Part shown: in pieces, positions 26,019 to 35,982 of the stretch
How positions within the stretch are numbered: the first letter of the stretch is position 1
Layout: each line of letters starts with the position of its first letter
Assembly (NCBI GenBank): GCA_024235695.1
Contig: JACKLX010000014.1
Coordinates: 1-64,000 of the forward strand
Reading direction: 5' to 3'
Length of the DNA: 64,000 bases
DNA from: Accumulibacter sp.
Lineage (GTDB): Bacteria > Pseudomonadota > Gammaproteobacteria > Burkholderiales > Rhodocyclaceae
Notes under the pieces: model-generated
Databases searched by the model: none
Seen by the model: the letters and a program-made list of their open reading frames with translations, nothing else
Told to the model about the DNA's origin: nothing
Program-made: the position numbers and the translations under genes

Positions 26019-26733
26019 GCCGGGAGATTTCCTTCTTGCTGAGTATCGACAAGGCCTTGGCCGGCGTGCTCTGCTGCTTCCAGTTGGGCATGATCAGGCG
26101 CATGCCATGCACCCGCTTGACCGCACGCAGCACGTAGACGCCGCCGGCGAAGTTCCACCAGCGATGGCCGGTCGTTTCGATGAAGCGCCAGTGTTTCAGC
26201 CAGCGCTCGTTGCGGAACGGTGGTGCGTAACAGCCGAAACTGCCGCGGTCGGCCTCGAAGCCGAGGAGTTGCAGCCAGTCCTTGAGGCGCGGCACCGAGA
26301 GGTAGCGCCCGTTCCACGGAAACTGGCGGGGGCAATTGGGTAGCCGGCGGCGCAGACCCCAGATCGAGATCGGGTTGAAGCCGGCAATCACGACCTCGCC
26401 TTCGGGAATCAGGACCCGTTCCACTTCACGCAGAATCTGGTGCGGGTCATCGTGAAATTCGAGCACGTGCGCCATCACCACCAGATCGATGCTGTGCGCT
26501 GCGAAGGGGAGGTGACGCAGGTCGCAGAGGACATCGACCTGGCCCGCATCGAATGCGAGTTGTCGGAGCGGGATGCGGTTCTGCGCGAGCAAGGCGCATT
26601 TTGGCAGACCCAGCTGGATCGCGTTGTAGCCGAAGACGTCGGCGACGATACTGTCGATCGTGGCCTGCTCCCAGGCCATGACGTAACGCCCGGGCGGCGT
26701 TTGAAGCCAGGCGTCGAGGCCAGGAATTGACAT
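26011..26733 (-). CDS. SAM-dependent methyltransferase (rnhA-linked)
   Basis: A 240-residue class I methyltransferase lacking a strong glycine-rich motif I but with [40 protein letters not shown] and [16 protein letters not shown] as motifs II-IV. It is the conserved gene upstream of rnhA in many proteobacteria. Its substrate is unknown, and the poor motif I raises some doubt about SAM binding. ATG at 26733 chosen; the long upstream extension overlaps gloB antisense and is spurious. Confidence 0.8.
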   Translation of the reverse strand: MSIPGLDAWLQTPPGRYVMAWEQATIDSIVADVFGYNAIQLGLPKCALLAQNRIPLRQLAFDAGQVDVLCDLRHLPFAAHSIDLVVMAHVLEFHDDPHQILREVERVLIPEGEVVIAGFNPISIWGLRRRLPNCPRQFPWNGRYLSVPRLKDWLQLLGFEADRGSFGCYAPPFRNERWLKHWRFIETTGHRWWNFAGGVYVLRAVKRVHGMRLIMPNWKQQSTPAKALSILSKKEISRHE

Positions 26734-26760
26734 TTTCCGCAGTTCTTCCAAAATTGAGCG

Positions 26761-27525
26761 ATGTTCGACGTCATCCGCATTCCGGCCTTCAAGGATAACT
26801 ACATCTGGTTGTTGCGCAAAGGCGCGTCCGCGGCGGTGGTCGATCCCGGCGACGCCCGTCCGGTCATCGCGGCGCTCGAGCGCCAGGGGCTGTCGCTGAC
26901 GACCATCTTGGTGACCCACCACCACGCCGATCATCAAGGCGGCGTAGGTGACCTGCTCGAACGCTTCCCGGCAGCCGAGGTCTTCGGGCCGGCGGCAGAA
27001 TCGATCACCGGCGTCACCCACCGCGTGCACGGCGGCGAAACCATCCGTGCGGCCTTTTGCGATGTCGAGTGGCAGGTCATCGCCGTCCCCGGACATACTC
27101 TTGGACACGTCGCGTATTATGGCGCAGGCTGTCTGTTCTGTGGCGATACGCTGTTCGCTGGCGGTTGCGGTCGGCTGTTCGAGGGTAGCGCCGCGCAGAT
27201 GGCCGATTCACTGGACCGGCTGGCGGCCCTGCCGGACGACACGGCGGTCTACTGCGCGCACGAGTACACCGAGGCGAATCTGCGCTTTGCCCTGGCTGTC
27301 GAGCCCGGCAACCGCTGTCTGAAAAGCCGGGTCAACGAAGTCGCGGTGGCGCGCGCCAAGGGATGGGCGACGGTTCCTTCGACGATCGCGCTCGAGAAGG
27401 CCAGCAACCCCTTCCTGCGCTGCGGCGAGCCCGAGGTCGTGGCATCGGCGCAGCGCAGGAAGGCCGACGCCATTGGCGACGTCGCCGTGTTCGCGGCCTT
27501 GCGCGATTGGAAAAACAGCTTCTGA
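26761..27525 (+). CDS. gloB: Hydroxyacylglutathione hydrolase (glyoxalase II)
   Basis: A 254-residue metallo-beta-lactamase-fold enzyme that hydrolyses S-lactoylglutathione in methylglyoxal detoxification. The metal ligands THHHADH lie near residue 57, with GHTLGHVAYYG, GDTLFAGGCGRLFEG and YCAHEYTEANLRFAL following. The C-terminal substrate-binding helices (NPFLRCGEPEV) are present. It is divergent from the methyltransferase gene with only 27 bp between the starts. Confidence 0.94.
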   Translation: MFDVIRIPAFKDNYIWLLRKGASAAVVDPGDARPVIAALERQGLSLTTILVTHHHADHQGGVGDLLERFPAAEVFGPAAESITGVTHRVHGGETIRAAFCDVEWQVIAVPGHTLGHVAYYGAGCLFCGDTLFAGGCGRLFEGSAAQMADSLDRLAALPDDTAVYCAHEYTEANLRFALAVEPGNRCLKSRVNEVAVARAKGWATVPSTIALEKASNPFLRCGEPEVVASAQRRKADAIGDVAVFAALRDWKNSF

Positions 27526-27541
27526 GCTTCTGAAATCCGCT

Positions 27542-27967
27542 TCAGGCGGTTTCCTGTCCGGCGTGCCGGGTGGTCGCGCGCGATCTTGCGGCCTGCCACA
27601 CCTGCTCGAGCGTGTCGAGTACCTTGCCGGCCTTGAAAGGCTTGATGATGAAGGCGCTGGCGCCGGCCGCGATCGATTCGTGAACGTTGTCAACGCTGGG
27701 CTTGCCGGTGAGCATCACGACGGCGATTCCGGGGTGCATGGCCTTGATCGCCTGCAGTGCCTCGAGGCCGCCCATCTGCGGCATGATCAGATCCATGCAG
27801 ATCACGTCAGGCTGCAGTCGTTGCGTCAACTCGAGCGCGCCGACGCCATTTCTCGCCTCGCCGATCACCTGGTAGTCGCCACTGCGCAGGATGCTGCGCA
27901 GCAGGGTCCGCATCAGCTCGTTGTCATCAACGATCAGTACTCGCGGCCGAGCTGACTGGTTGACCAT
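27542..27967 (-). CDS. CheY-like single-domain response regulator
   Basis: A 141-residue receiver domain without an output domain. The acidic pocket (LIVDDNELM), phosphoacceptor Asp in DVICMDLIMPQMGG, Thr in VVMLTGKPS and Lys in FIIKPFKAG are all present. The C-terminal tail is short and basic. Start taken at the ATG giving MVNQSARP. No kinase is adjacent. It is convergent with gloB, so its partner is unknown; chemotaxis-like or phosphorelay signalling is possible. Confidence 0.88.
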   Translation of the reverse strand: MVNQSARPRVLIVDDNELMRTLLRSILRSGDYQVIGEARNGVGALELTQRLQPDVICMDLIMPQMGGLEALQAIKAMHPGIAVVMLTGKPSVDNVHESIAAGASAFIIKPFKAGKVLDTLEQVWQAARSRATTRHAGQETA

Positions 27968-28146
27968 GGTTGCCGTCACTTGTCCAGATCGATCAATCGG
28001 CCGGCGTCGCGGCGCCGGCGGGTCGCTGTTCGCCGAGGGCACGGTCGGCTGCCCGGGCAGCGCGCCCGGCGGCTGGCCGGCGAGTGCGGGAAGGGACTCT
28101 TCGTGCTAAATTGGCCTCTTGACCAGCCACCTTGCGGCCAGCTGCC

Positions 28147-31100
28147 ATGACTGAAGAGACTGAAACTCCCAAGGCGACTACCTCCTCTGCGATCAGAAAG
28201 TACGGTCTTCGTGCCGCGCTGGCGCTGCTGATTTACAGTGCTTTCGGCTTTCTTGTCCTGCCGCTGGTGGTCAAGTCGACGCTGGTTGCCAAGCTGTCGG
28301 AGATCTTGCACCGCCCGGTGGCCGTCGAAGTCGTGAGGATAAACCCGTACACGCTGTCGGTGCAAGTTGCCGGCCTGGCGATTCAGGAGAAGGGCGGTGG
28401 TGACGACGTGGCGCTTGTTGACAGCCTCGATGTCAATGCCGAGTGGAGTTCCCTGTGGCTCGGTGGGCCGGTGATCAGCGAGCTCAAGCTGACCGCTCCG
28501 ACGCTCAAGATCGTTCGCCTGAGCGATGGCCGTTTCAACTTCTCCGACCTGTTCGAGGAATGGCTGGCGAAGCCCGCATCGAATGATCCAGCGCCGGCGT
28601 TTTCGGTGAACAACATCCAGATCAGCGGTGGCAAGATCGAGTTCGACGACCAGCTGCTGGACGAGAAACACGTGCTCAGCGAGATCGATTTCGGCGTGCC
28701 TTTCGTTTCCAGCCTGCCGCAGGCGGCCGAGATCTTTGTCGAGCCGGCTTTTTCGGTGTCGATCGACGGCTCGCCGCTGCTCGCCCAGGGCAAGAGCAAG
28801 CCTTTCCACCCGTCGCTGGAGAGCGATCTGGCGCTTGACTTGCGCGCCGTCGAGCTGGCCAGGTACGTGGACTACCTGCCGATTCGCCTGCCGATCGAGG
28901 TCGTTTCGGGCGCCCTCGACAGCGAACTGAAACTGGCATTCCGGCGCCAGGACGACGCTCGTTCGACGCTCGTCCTGTCAGGCAGGGTGGCGATCAGGGA
29001 TCTGCGGGTCAAGGGCAGCGACGGTTCACCCCTGCTTTCGCTGCGAGGCCTGGAGGTGGTGATCGGTAGCCTCGATCCGCTCAATGGCAAGTACGCGGTC
29101 GACCTGATCTCGGTCGATGGGCCCGAGATTCACGCCCGTGTCACCCGCCAGGGAACGATCAACTGGGTCGACTTCTTCACCCGCGAGCTGGCGGCACGAG
29201 GAAAATCGTCGCCGCCGGCAACTGCGGGCGACAAGCCGCCTGCCGTCGAGTGGTCGCTGGCCGAAGCAACGGTCAGCGACGGTGCGTTGCGCTGGCTCGA
29301 CGAGTCGCATGCCGAGCCCTTCAACGCCAGCATCGACGGGCTGGCCGTCAGCCTCAAGAAGCTCGACAGTCAGGGCGGCGCCGCGGCCGAGTTCGAACTG
29401 GCGTTTGGCCTGCAGGCGGCGCCATGGGTCAAGCTCGATGCTTTCTCGGTGACTGGCGGCCGGCTTGATCTGGCGAAGCGCGAGGTGCAGATCGACCGGG
29501 TCGTGGCGCGTGCTTCGCAAGTGCTGGTCAAACGTGCAGCCGACGGCCGCATCGAGTTCGTCAAGCCACCCTCATTGCAGGTTGTCGAGGCCTCGCAGAG
29601 CGATGCGTCGAGGCCATGGCAGCTGACTGTCGCCAGGTACACCGGCGAAGACCTCGCTCTGCGCTTCGAAGATTCCGTGATGTCGCCGATGGTGTTGCAC
29701 ACCATCGACGGAATGAAGGTCGAAGCCACGAATCTGTCCACCGAGCCCGGCACAACGGCAACGGTCGCGACACAGTTCCGGGTCAACCAGAAGGGTGATG
29801 CCAGGATTGGCGGCAAGTTGCAACTGTCGCCACTCGATGGCGAGCTCAACGTCGTCGTCAAGGCGCTGGACGTGGTGCCGCTGCAACCGTACTTCACCGA
29901 GCAACTGAACGTCGTGCTCACCCGTGGGCAGGTGATGCTGGCGGGCGACCTTCGCGTGCAGCAGCTTGCCCGTCTCGGCGGTGCGGCCGCTACCGACGAA
30001 CCCGGCAAGCTGGCGGGAGGGTTTTCAGGGCAGCTGGCGGTGACAGACTTTTCGGCGGTCGACAAGGTCGATTCCACCGATTTCCTGAACTGGAAGTCCT
30101 TGTCGCTGGGCCGCATCGACCTGCGCCTGAATCCGGATTCGGTAGCGATCGGCGAGGTGGCGCTAAGCGATTTCTTCGCCCGCGTGGTGATCAGTCCACA
30201 GGGCAAACTCAACCTCCTGCAGGTTGTTCGCCAGCCTGACGCTTCGTCGGGAGCGGCGGCGCGCAAGGCCGCCGAGCAGGGGGGTGCGGTGGTCGCCGCG
30301 GAAGGCAAGGCGGTGGCGCCGGTCGCTGCCGGCAGCCAGCCGGCGCTGCCGGTAAAGATCGGCAAGATCAGCCTGCAGGGTGGTGACATCAAGTTCACCG
30401 ACAATTTCATCAAGCCAAACTACTCGGCCGACTTGAAAAGGATCGGCGGCGCGGTAAGCGGCCTGTCGACTGCGCCCGACAGCGTCGCCACGGTCGACCT
30501 GCGCGGCAGTTACGATGACATTGCGCCGCTCAAGGTGGCAGGGAAGATCAACCCACTGATCGCGACGCCGTACCTCGACCTGCAGGCGGACGTCAAGGGC
30601 ATCGAGATGACCGCGCTGTCGCCGTACTCGGGGCGCTACGCCGGCTACGCGATCGACAAGGGCAAGCTGTCGCTGTTCGTCAAGTACAAGATCGAGAAGA
30701 ACCAGCTGACCGCCGAGAACCGTGTATTTCTCGACCAGCTGACCTTCGGCGATCGTGTTGACAGTCCGGAGGCGACCAAGCTGCCGGTGACCCTCGCCGT
30801 TGCCCTGCTCAAGAACGCCAGGGGCGAGATCGACATCAACCTGCCAATCGCCGGTTCCCTGGATGACCCACAGTTCAGCATCGGCGGCCTGCTCGGCAGC
30901 GTCGTCGGCAACCTCCTGATCAAGGCAGTGACGGCGCCTTTCGCCTTGCTCGGTTCGATCTTCGGCGGTGGCGAGGAGTTGTCGAACGTCGAATTCGATT
31001 TCGGCCAGGCGACCATCAACGCCGAGACACAGCAGCGCCTGGAGGCGCTGGCCAAGGCCTTGCTCGACCGTCCCGCGCTGAAGCTGGAAATCGAAGGCTA

Positions 31101-31560
31101 CGCCGACCCCGACAGCGATCCCGAAGGTCTCAAGCGCGCTCGCCTGGACGGCAAGCTGCGGGCGCTGCAGTCGGAAGGACTGAAGAAGGGCGACGGGGAA
31201 AGTCCGGCGGCAACCGTCGCGCCCGGCAGCAAGGAGTACGCCGACTTGCTGGCGCGGGTCTACCGTGCGGAGGAATTCGAGAAGCCGCGCAACATGCTCG
31301 GCATCGCCAAGACCTTGCCGGTCGATGAAATGGAGAAGTTGATTCTGGCGAACTCGGTGGTCGACGACAACGATCTGCGGCAGCTGGCCGATCGGCGGGC
31401 AAAGGCCGTTCGCGACTGGCTGCTGGCGCATCAGGTCCCGGCCGAGCGACTTTTCCTGCTGCCGGTCAGGCTTGGCAAGCCGGCGGCGACGTCGGACGAC
31501 GGCAAGTCGGATTCGCCGGTCGCGGCGGCTGGGAACCGGGTTGTCTTCTCACTGGAATAG
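28147..31560 (+). CDS. DUF748 family AsmA-like protein with OmpA-like C-terminus
   Basis: A 1137-residue envelope protein. A single N-terminal membrane anchor (about residues 20-40) is followed by long repeated beta-rich blocks typical of DUF748/AsmA-like bridges (LDVNAEWSSLWLGGPVISEL, then KFTDNFIKPNYSADLKRIGG). The C-terminal part has an OmpA-like region (VEFDFGQATINAETQQRLEA, then LEIEGYADPDSD and DRRAKAVRDWLL). AsmA-like proteins may carry phospholipids across the periplasm; for DUF748 this is analogy. The ATG at 28147 is preferred to an upstream TTG. Probably monocistronic. Confidence 0.85.
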   Translation: MTEETETPKATTSSAIRKYGLRAALALLIYSAFGFLVLPLVVKSTLVAKLSEILHRPVAVEVVRINPYTLSVQVAGLAIQEKGGGDDVALVDSLDVNAEWSSLWLGGPVISELKLTAPTLKIVRLSDGRFNFSDLFEEWLAKPASNDPAPAFSVNNIQISGGKIEFDDQLLDEKHVLSEIDFGVPFVSSLPQAAEIFVEPAFSVSIDGSPLLAQGKSKPFHPSLESDLALDLRAVELARYVDYLPIRLPIEVVSGALDSELKLAFRRQDDARSTLVLSGRVAIRDLRVKGSDGSPLLSLRGLEVVIGSLDPLNGKYAVDLISVDGPEIHARVTRQGTINWVDFFTRELAARGKSSPPATAGDKPPAVEWSLAEATVSDGALRWLDESHAEPFNASIDGLAVSLKKLDSQGGAAAEFELAFGLQAAPWVKLDAFSVTGGRLDLAKREVQIDRVVARASQVLVKRAADGRIEFVKPPSLQVVEASQSDASRPWQLTVARYTGEDLALRFEDSVMSPMVLHTIDGMKVEATNLSTEPGTTATVATQFRVNQKGDARIGGKLQLSPLDGELNVVVKALDVVPLQPYFTEQLNVVLTRGQVMLAGDLRVQQLARLGGAAATDEPGKLAGGFSGQLAVTDFSAVDKVDSTDFLNWKSLSLGRIDLRLNPDSVAIGEVALSDFFARVVISPQGKLNLLQVVRQPDASSGAAARKAAEQGGAVVAAEGKAVAPVAAGSQPALPVKIGKISLQGGDIKFTDNFIKPNYSADLKRIGGAVSGLSTAPDSVATVDLRGSYDDIAPLKVAGKINPLIATPYLDLQADVKGIEMTALSPYSGRYAGYAIDKGKLSLFVKYKIEKNQLTAENRVFLDQLTFGDRVDSPEATKLPVTLAVALLKNARGEIDINLPIAGSLDDPQFSIGGLLGSVVGNLLIKAVTAPFALLGSIFGGGEELSNVEFDFGQATINAETQQRLEALAKALLDRPALKLEIEGYADPDSDPEGLKRARLDGKLRALQSEGLKKGDGESPAATVAPGSKEYADLLARVYRAEEFEKPRNMLGIAKTLPVDEMEKLILANSVVDDNDLRQLADRRAKAVRDWLLAHQVPAERLFLLPVRLGKPAATSDDGKSDSPVAAAGNRVVFSLE

Positions 31561-31616
31561 GGCGCGGCGCGATCCCTGCGCGCGTCGCGAAGGCTGCTGC
31601 CGGGTATCGCGCGCCC

Positions 31617-32975
31617 ATGACTGACGCCTTGCCGTACTACTGGCCGTACGCGGCAACGGCGGTCGGCGTTGCCGTGCTCGTGCTGCAGGTCGTTCTGCTG
31701 CTGCGCGTCGGTACCACCCGGGAGCTGCTCGCCGTGCGCCTGCGCGACCAGCAAGCCGGTCTCGAACGGCTGGAGCGCGAATTGCGTCAGGAGCTGTCGC
31801 TCGGTCGCCAGGAGGCGGCGAGCGCGGCCCGCGGCGATCGTGAGGAGCAGTCACTGTCGCTGACCCGTCTGTCGCGGGTTCTCGCCGGGCAACTGGCCGA
31901 GCTCGGCCGCTTGCAGGCGCAGCAGCTCGAAGCCTTTGCCCTGCAGCTGGCGCGCCTGACCGGCAGCAATGAACAGCGCTTCGAGCAGCTGCGCCAGACC
32001 CTTGAAACGCGTCTGGCAGCGATGCAGGCAGACAACGCCGGCAAGCTCGAAGAGATGCGCCGAACGGTCGATGAAAAGTTGCACGCGACGCTCGAGCAGC
32101 GTCTGGGCGAGTCGTTCAAGCTGGTCAGCGACCGCCTCGAACAGGTGCATCAGGGGCTCGGCGAGATGCAGACGCTGGCCACCGGTGTCGGCGACCTCAA
32201 GAAGGTGTTGACCAACGTCAAGACACGCGGCACCTGGGGTGAGGTGCAACTGGCGGCACTGCTCGAGCAGTTGCTGAGCAGCGAACAGTACGCGACGAAT
32301 GTCGCCACCCGGCCGGCATCGGCCGATCGCGTCGAGTTCGCGATCCGCTTGCCGGGTCTTGCCATCGACGACGAGGGGCAACGGCCGGTGTGGTTGCCGA
32401 TCGACGCCAAGTTTCCGCTGGAAGACTATCAGCGCCTGCTGGAGGCGCAGGAGCGAGGCGACGCGGCGGCCCTCGAGGCGTCGATCAGGGCGCTCGAAGT
32501 TCGCCTGCGTCTGGAGGCCAGGGCGATGCACGACAAGTACGTCGAGCCGCCCTACACGACTGATTTCGCGATCCTTTACCTGCCTGTCGAGGGTCTTTTC
32601 GCGGAGGTTCTGCGACGACCGGGTCTGGCCGACGGCCTGCAACGCGATCTGCGAATCTGTATTGCCGGGCCGACAACTCTGGCGGCCTTGCTCAACAGTC
32701 TGCAGATGGGCTTCCGGACACTGGCCATCGAACGTCGATCGTCCGAAGTCTGGGCCGTACTTGGCGCCATCAAGACGGAGTTCGGCAGGTTCGGCGAAAT
32801 CCTCGAAGCGACGCACCGAAAGCTCGAGCAGGCCAGCCGCAGCATCGAATCAGCCGGTGTCCGGACGCGTCAGATCGAACGCAAGCTGCGTGGTGTCGAG
32901 GCCCTGCCGGCGAGCGAGGCACAATTGCGACTGGGCGATCTCGAAGAGATCCACAACGCTGGCGATGCGCCATGA
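31617..32975 (+). CDS. rmuC: DNA recombination protein RmuC
   Basis: A 452-residue RmuC. It has an N-terminal membrane segment (about residues 8-30), a long coiled coil (about 40-175, Gln/Leu/Arg-rich), then the RmuC nuclease-like core with NVKTRGTWGEVQLAALLEQL, LPIDAKFPLEDYQRL and LYLPVEGLFAEVLRRPGL. RmuC limits inversions at short inverted repeats and may be a restriction-like nuclease. The stop overlaps the next gene by four bases (ATGA). Confidence 0.93.
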   Translation: MTDALPYYWPYAATAVGVAVLVLQVVLLLRVGTTRELLAVRLRDQQAGLERLERELRQELSLGRQEAASAARGDREEQSLSLTRLSRVLAGQLAELGRLQAQQLEAFALQLARLTGSNEQRFEQLRQTLETRLAAMQADNAGKLEEMRRTVDEKLHATLEQRLGESFKLVSDRLEQVHQGLGEMQTLATGVGDLKKVLTNVKTRGTWGEVQLAALLEQLLSSEQYATNVATRPASADRVEFAIRLPGLAIDDEGQRPVWLPIDAKFPLEDYQRLLEAQERGDAAALEASIRALEVRLRLEARAMHDKYVEPPYTTDFAILYLPVEGLFAEVLRRPGLADGLQRDLRICIAGPTTLAALLNSLQMGFRTLAIERRSSEVWAVLGAIKTEFGRFGEILEATHRKLEQASRSIESAGVRTRQIERKLRGVEALPASEAQLRLGDLEEIHNAGDAP

Positions 32976-33430
32976 ACGGCAACGGCCTGGCGGCCGCTTT
33001 CCGTGCGACGACCTATCGCGTCTCGACCCCGGAAGGTGATTTCGCCCTGCGTGTCGGGGTCGCCGACAGCGCCTTCGATGACTGGCTCGGCCGCTGGTCG
33101 CTGTCGCCCGAGCGGCCGGCAATCGCCGCGCCGACGGTGGCGACCGCTGCTGTCGGCTGGGGAATCGTCACCGCCCATAACCCCGGTACCGTGCTCGCCG
33201 CGCACCAGAACGAACTGCGGCAGCAGCGCCTGCGCGACCGCCTGACGGCGCTGGCGTGGCCCTTCCTGCCCGGCTGTAATCTGGCCGACGATGATCTCTG
33301 GCCGCCGGAGCCAAGCTTTCTGTTGCTGGCGGTGACGCCGTTGCAGGTGATGGCGATCGGCCGGGAGTTCGAACAGCGTGCCGTCATCTGCGGAAAACGC
33401 GGCTCGCTGCCGGAGCTGTGCTGGCTGTGA
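32972..33430 (+). CDS. DUF3293 family protein
   Basis: A 152-residue protein with the DUF3293 core: WGIVTAHNPGTVL, then HQNELRQQRLRDRL, DLWPPEPSFLLLAVT and the ending IGREFEQRAVICGKRGSLPEL. Unknown function. Translation is coupled to rmuC by the overlapping ATGA, so it may serve the same pathway. No membrane segment or signal peptide. Confidence 0.8.
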   Translation: MNGNGLAAAFRATTYRVSTPEGDFALRVGVADSAFDDWLGRWSLSPERPAIAAPTVATAAVGWGIVTAHNPGTVLAAHQNELRQQRLRDRLTALAWPFLPGCNLADDDLWPPEPSFLLLAVTPLQVMAIGREFEQRAVICGKRGSLPELCWL

Positions 33431-33528
33431 GCCGTCGCAAGGAAAGATCTTTTCGGCTGTGACTTTTCTGGCGCTGGCGATCACCGGGAGGTGCCTAGAA
33501 TGCACTTTTGTGAGGTCAATCGAGCACC

Positions 33529-35952
33529 GTGAGCGAACGCGTCGGACGTTTCGAGATCATTCGTGAGCTGGGTCGAGGCGCCCAGAGCATCGTCTATCTG
33601 GCGCGCGACCCGCATCTGCAACGGCAGGTGGCGATCAAGACGCTGCACTTCGCGCGCTCGGATCGGGCACGGAACGGGCAACTGCTTGAGGAAGCGCGGA
33701 TGGTCAGCCAGTTGCGTCATCCGAGCATCGTGCCGATCTTCGAGGCCGCCGAAGAGCGCGGCGATCTGTACCTGGTCTTTCAATACGTGCCGGGAAAGAA
33801 CCTCGCCGAGCACCTGCAGAGCAAGGGTGGCCTGCCGCCGGACAAGGCGATCGCGATCATCCAGGCGATCCTCGACGCGGTCGCCCACGCCCATGCGGCG
33901 GGCATCATTCATCGTGACCTCAAGCCCAGCAACATCCTGATCGACGACGATGGTCTGCCGCGGGTGATGGATTTCGGCATTGCCAGTCGCACCGCGGGTG
34001 TCGCTGGTGACGGCGGACAGTGGTCCGGCACACCGGCTTACATGGCTCCCGAATACATCGAGAAGCGGACCAGCAACGAAAGAACCGACGTGTTTTCCGC
34101 TGGCCTGGTGTTCTACGAACTGCTCAGCGGGCGGCGGGCGGTTGCCGGCAGCGACATCAAGCAGGTGATGCGGCAGATCGCCGGCAGCGACATCCGGCTG
34201 CCGCAGGAGGCGAGCAGCGCGCTCGACGAGCGCTTGCTGGCGGTGCTCTACCGCGCGCTGGCGCGCGATCCGCAAAGCCGCTACGCGTCGGCCGTCGAGA
34301 TGCGCGCGGCACTCGACGACTACCTCCGGCCGGCCAGCCCGGCACCGTCGGCGGATACCCGGCAGAGCACGATCGAATTTCTGTTGCGGCGGATGCGTCA
34401 CAAGAGCGACTTCCCGGCGTTGTCGGAGTCGGTCGGCGCGATCAACCGCATCACTGCCTCGGAAAATCAGAGCATTTCCGATCTCTCGAACGCGATCCTC
34501 AAGGATTTCTCGCTGACCAACAAGATCCTGCGGCTGGTCAACTCGGTGCACTATCGGCAGGCGGGTGGCGGCAGCATCAGCACGGTTTCGCGCGCCGTCG
34601 TCGTGCTCGGTCTCGACGCGGTGCGCAGCATCGCCATCACGGTGATGCTTTTCGAGCATCTGCAGAACAAGGCTAACGCCAATCAGCTCAAGGACGAATT
34701 CCTGCGCGCCAATCTTGCCGGCGTTCTGGCCAAGGATATCGGCGGCAAGGCCGCGACGCGTGGCGATATTGAGCAGGCATTCATCTGTTCGATGTTCCAC
34801 AACCTCGGACGTCTGCTGAGCCAGTATTACTTCCCCGAGGAAAGCGCCGAGATCCGGCGTGTCGTGCAGCAGAAGAACTGTTGCGAAGATCTGGCGGCGT
34901 TGCAGGTGCTCGGTCTGTCGTTCGAGGATCTGGGTGTCGGTATCGCCCAGAGCTGGGGATTCCCGCGACTGATCGTCAACAGCATGCGCAAGCTGCCCGA
35001 GGGTGGCGTTCGCCGACCGGTCAACACCGAGGACCGCTTGCGCATCCTGGCAGCGCTGTCGAACGAGCTGTGCACGCTGGTCGCCGATGCCGGGCCCGAG
35101 CAACAGCAGAAGGAATTGCGCAAGGTGGTCGCCCGCTTCGGCGACGTGATCGAACTCGACGAGCAGGGTCTGCAACGAACGCTGGTCCGGTCGTTCGAGC
35201 AGATGACGCATTTTGCCGGCATCATTCACCTCAACCTGCAGCAGACGCGTCTCGGCAGGCAGCTCAGGGCGTGGGCTGCTGGGACATCGCCGGGTGGGCA
35301 CGGAGGCGACGTCGAGGGCGCTGCGCCGGCGGAGGACGGGCTGGCCGGGACGGTGCTATGCGACGTCGCCCCGCAAGCGGTGACCGGCGATGGCCGTTCG
35401 CCAGACGGCGAGGCACTGGTCGCGGCGGCGCCGCCGGCAGCCGGCGAAGTGATACTGATGGCCGGCATCCAGGACGTCAGCAACGCCTTGATCAGCGACT
35501 TCAAGCTCAACGATGTGCTGCGCATCATCCTCGAGACGATCTATCGCGCCAAGGCTTTCAAGAACGTGATCCTGTGCATTCGCGATGCGCGCAGCAACGC
35601 CATGGTCGGCCGCTTCGGCTTTGGCCCCGACGCGCCGGCGGTCGCCCGGCGCTTTCGCTTTTCACTGGTGTTTGCCGCCGATATCTTTCACGCCGCGCTG
35701 GCCAACGGTGTCGATGTGCTGATCAGTGATACCCGCGAGGCGCGCATCGCCGCACGCATTCCGGCCTGGTATCGGCAGGCGGTCAGTGCCGGTACCTTCG
35801 TCGTCTTCCCGCTTTGCGTCAAGGGAAGTCCGCTGGCGATGATCTACGCCGACCGCGAGCATGCCGGCGAGATCGTGATTTCCGAGAACGAGTTGTCCCT
35901 GCTGCGAACGCTGCGCAATCAGGCGGTACTGGCGATCAAACAGTCGATCTGA
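33529..35952 (+). CDS. Ser/Thr protein kinase-HDOD-GAF signalling protein
   Basis: An 807-residue cytoplasmic protein. Residues 8-270 form a Hanks kinase with glycine loop LGRGAQSIV (14-22), K37, HRDLKPSN (128-135) and DFG (148-150), so it should be active. Residues about 285-490 are an HDOD domain (FPALSESVGAINRIT, then DFSLTNKILRLVNS, MFHNLGRLLSQYYF). A linker rich in Gly/Ala precedes a GAF-like domain (about 640-805; LISDFKLNDVLRIILETIYR, VFPLCVKGSPLAMIYADREH). Start is GTG. The combination links phosphorylation with a HDOD scaffold and ligand sensing. No substrate or phosphatase lies next to it. Confidence 0.88.
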   Translation: MSERVGRFEIIRELGRGAQSIVYLARDPHLQRQVAIKTLHFARSDRARNGQLLEEARMVSQLRHPSIVPIFEAAEERGDLYLVFQYVPGKNLAEHLQSKGGLPPDKAIAIIQAILDAVAHAHAAGIIHRDLKPSNILIDDDGLPRVMDFGIASRTAGVAGDGGQWSGTPAYMAPEYIEKRTSNERTDVFSAGLVFYELLSGRRAVAGSDIKQVMRQIAGSDIRLPQEASSALDERLLAVLYRALARDPQSRYASAVEMRAALDDYLRPASPAPSADTRQSTIEFLLRRMRHKSDFPALSESVGAINRITASENQSISDLSNAILKDFSLTNKILRLVNSVHYRQAGGGSISTVSRAVVVLGLDAVRSIAITVMLFEHLQNKANANQLKDEFLRANLAGVLAKDIGGKAATRGDIEQAFICSMFHNLGRLLSQYYFPEESAEIRRVVQQKNCCEDLAALQVLGLSFEDLGVGIAQSWGFPRLIVNSMRKLPEGGVRRPVNTEDRLRILAALSNELCTLVADAGPEQQQKELRKVVARFGDVIELDEQGLQRTLVRSFEQMTHFAGIIHLNLQQTRLGRQLRAWAAGTSPGGHGGDVEGAAPAEDGLAGTVLCDVAPQAVTGDGRSPDGEALVAAAPPAAGEVILMAGIQDVSNALISDFKLNDVLRIILETIYRAKAFKNVILCIRDARSNAMVGRFGFGPDAPAVARRFRFSLVFAADIFHAALANGVDVLISDTREARIAARIPAWYRQAVSAGTFVVFPLCVKGSPLAMIYADREHAGEIVISENELSLLRTLRNQAVLAIKQSI

Positions 35953-35982
35953 TCGCCGCCGCAGGGCCTGTCGCCTGCTCGC

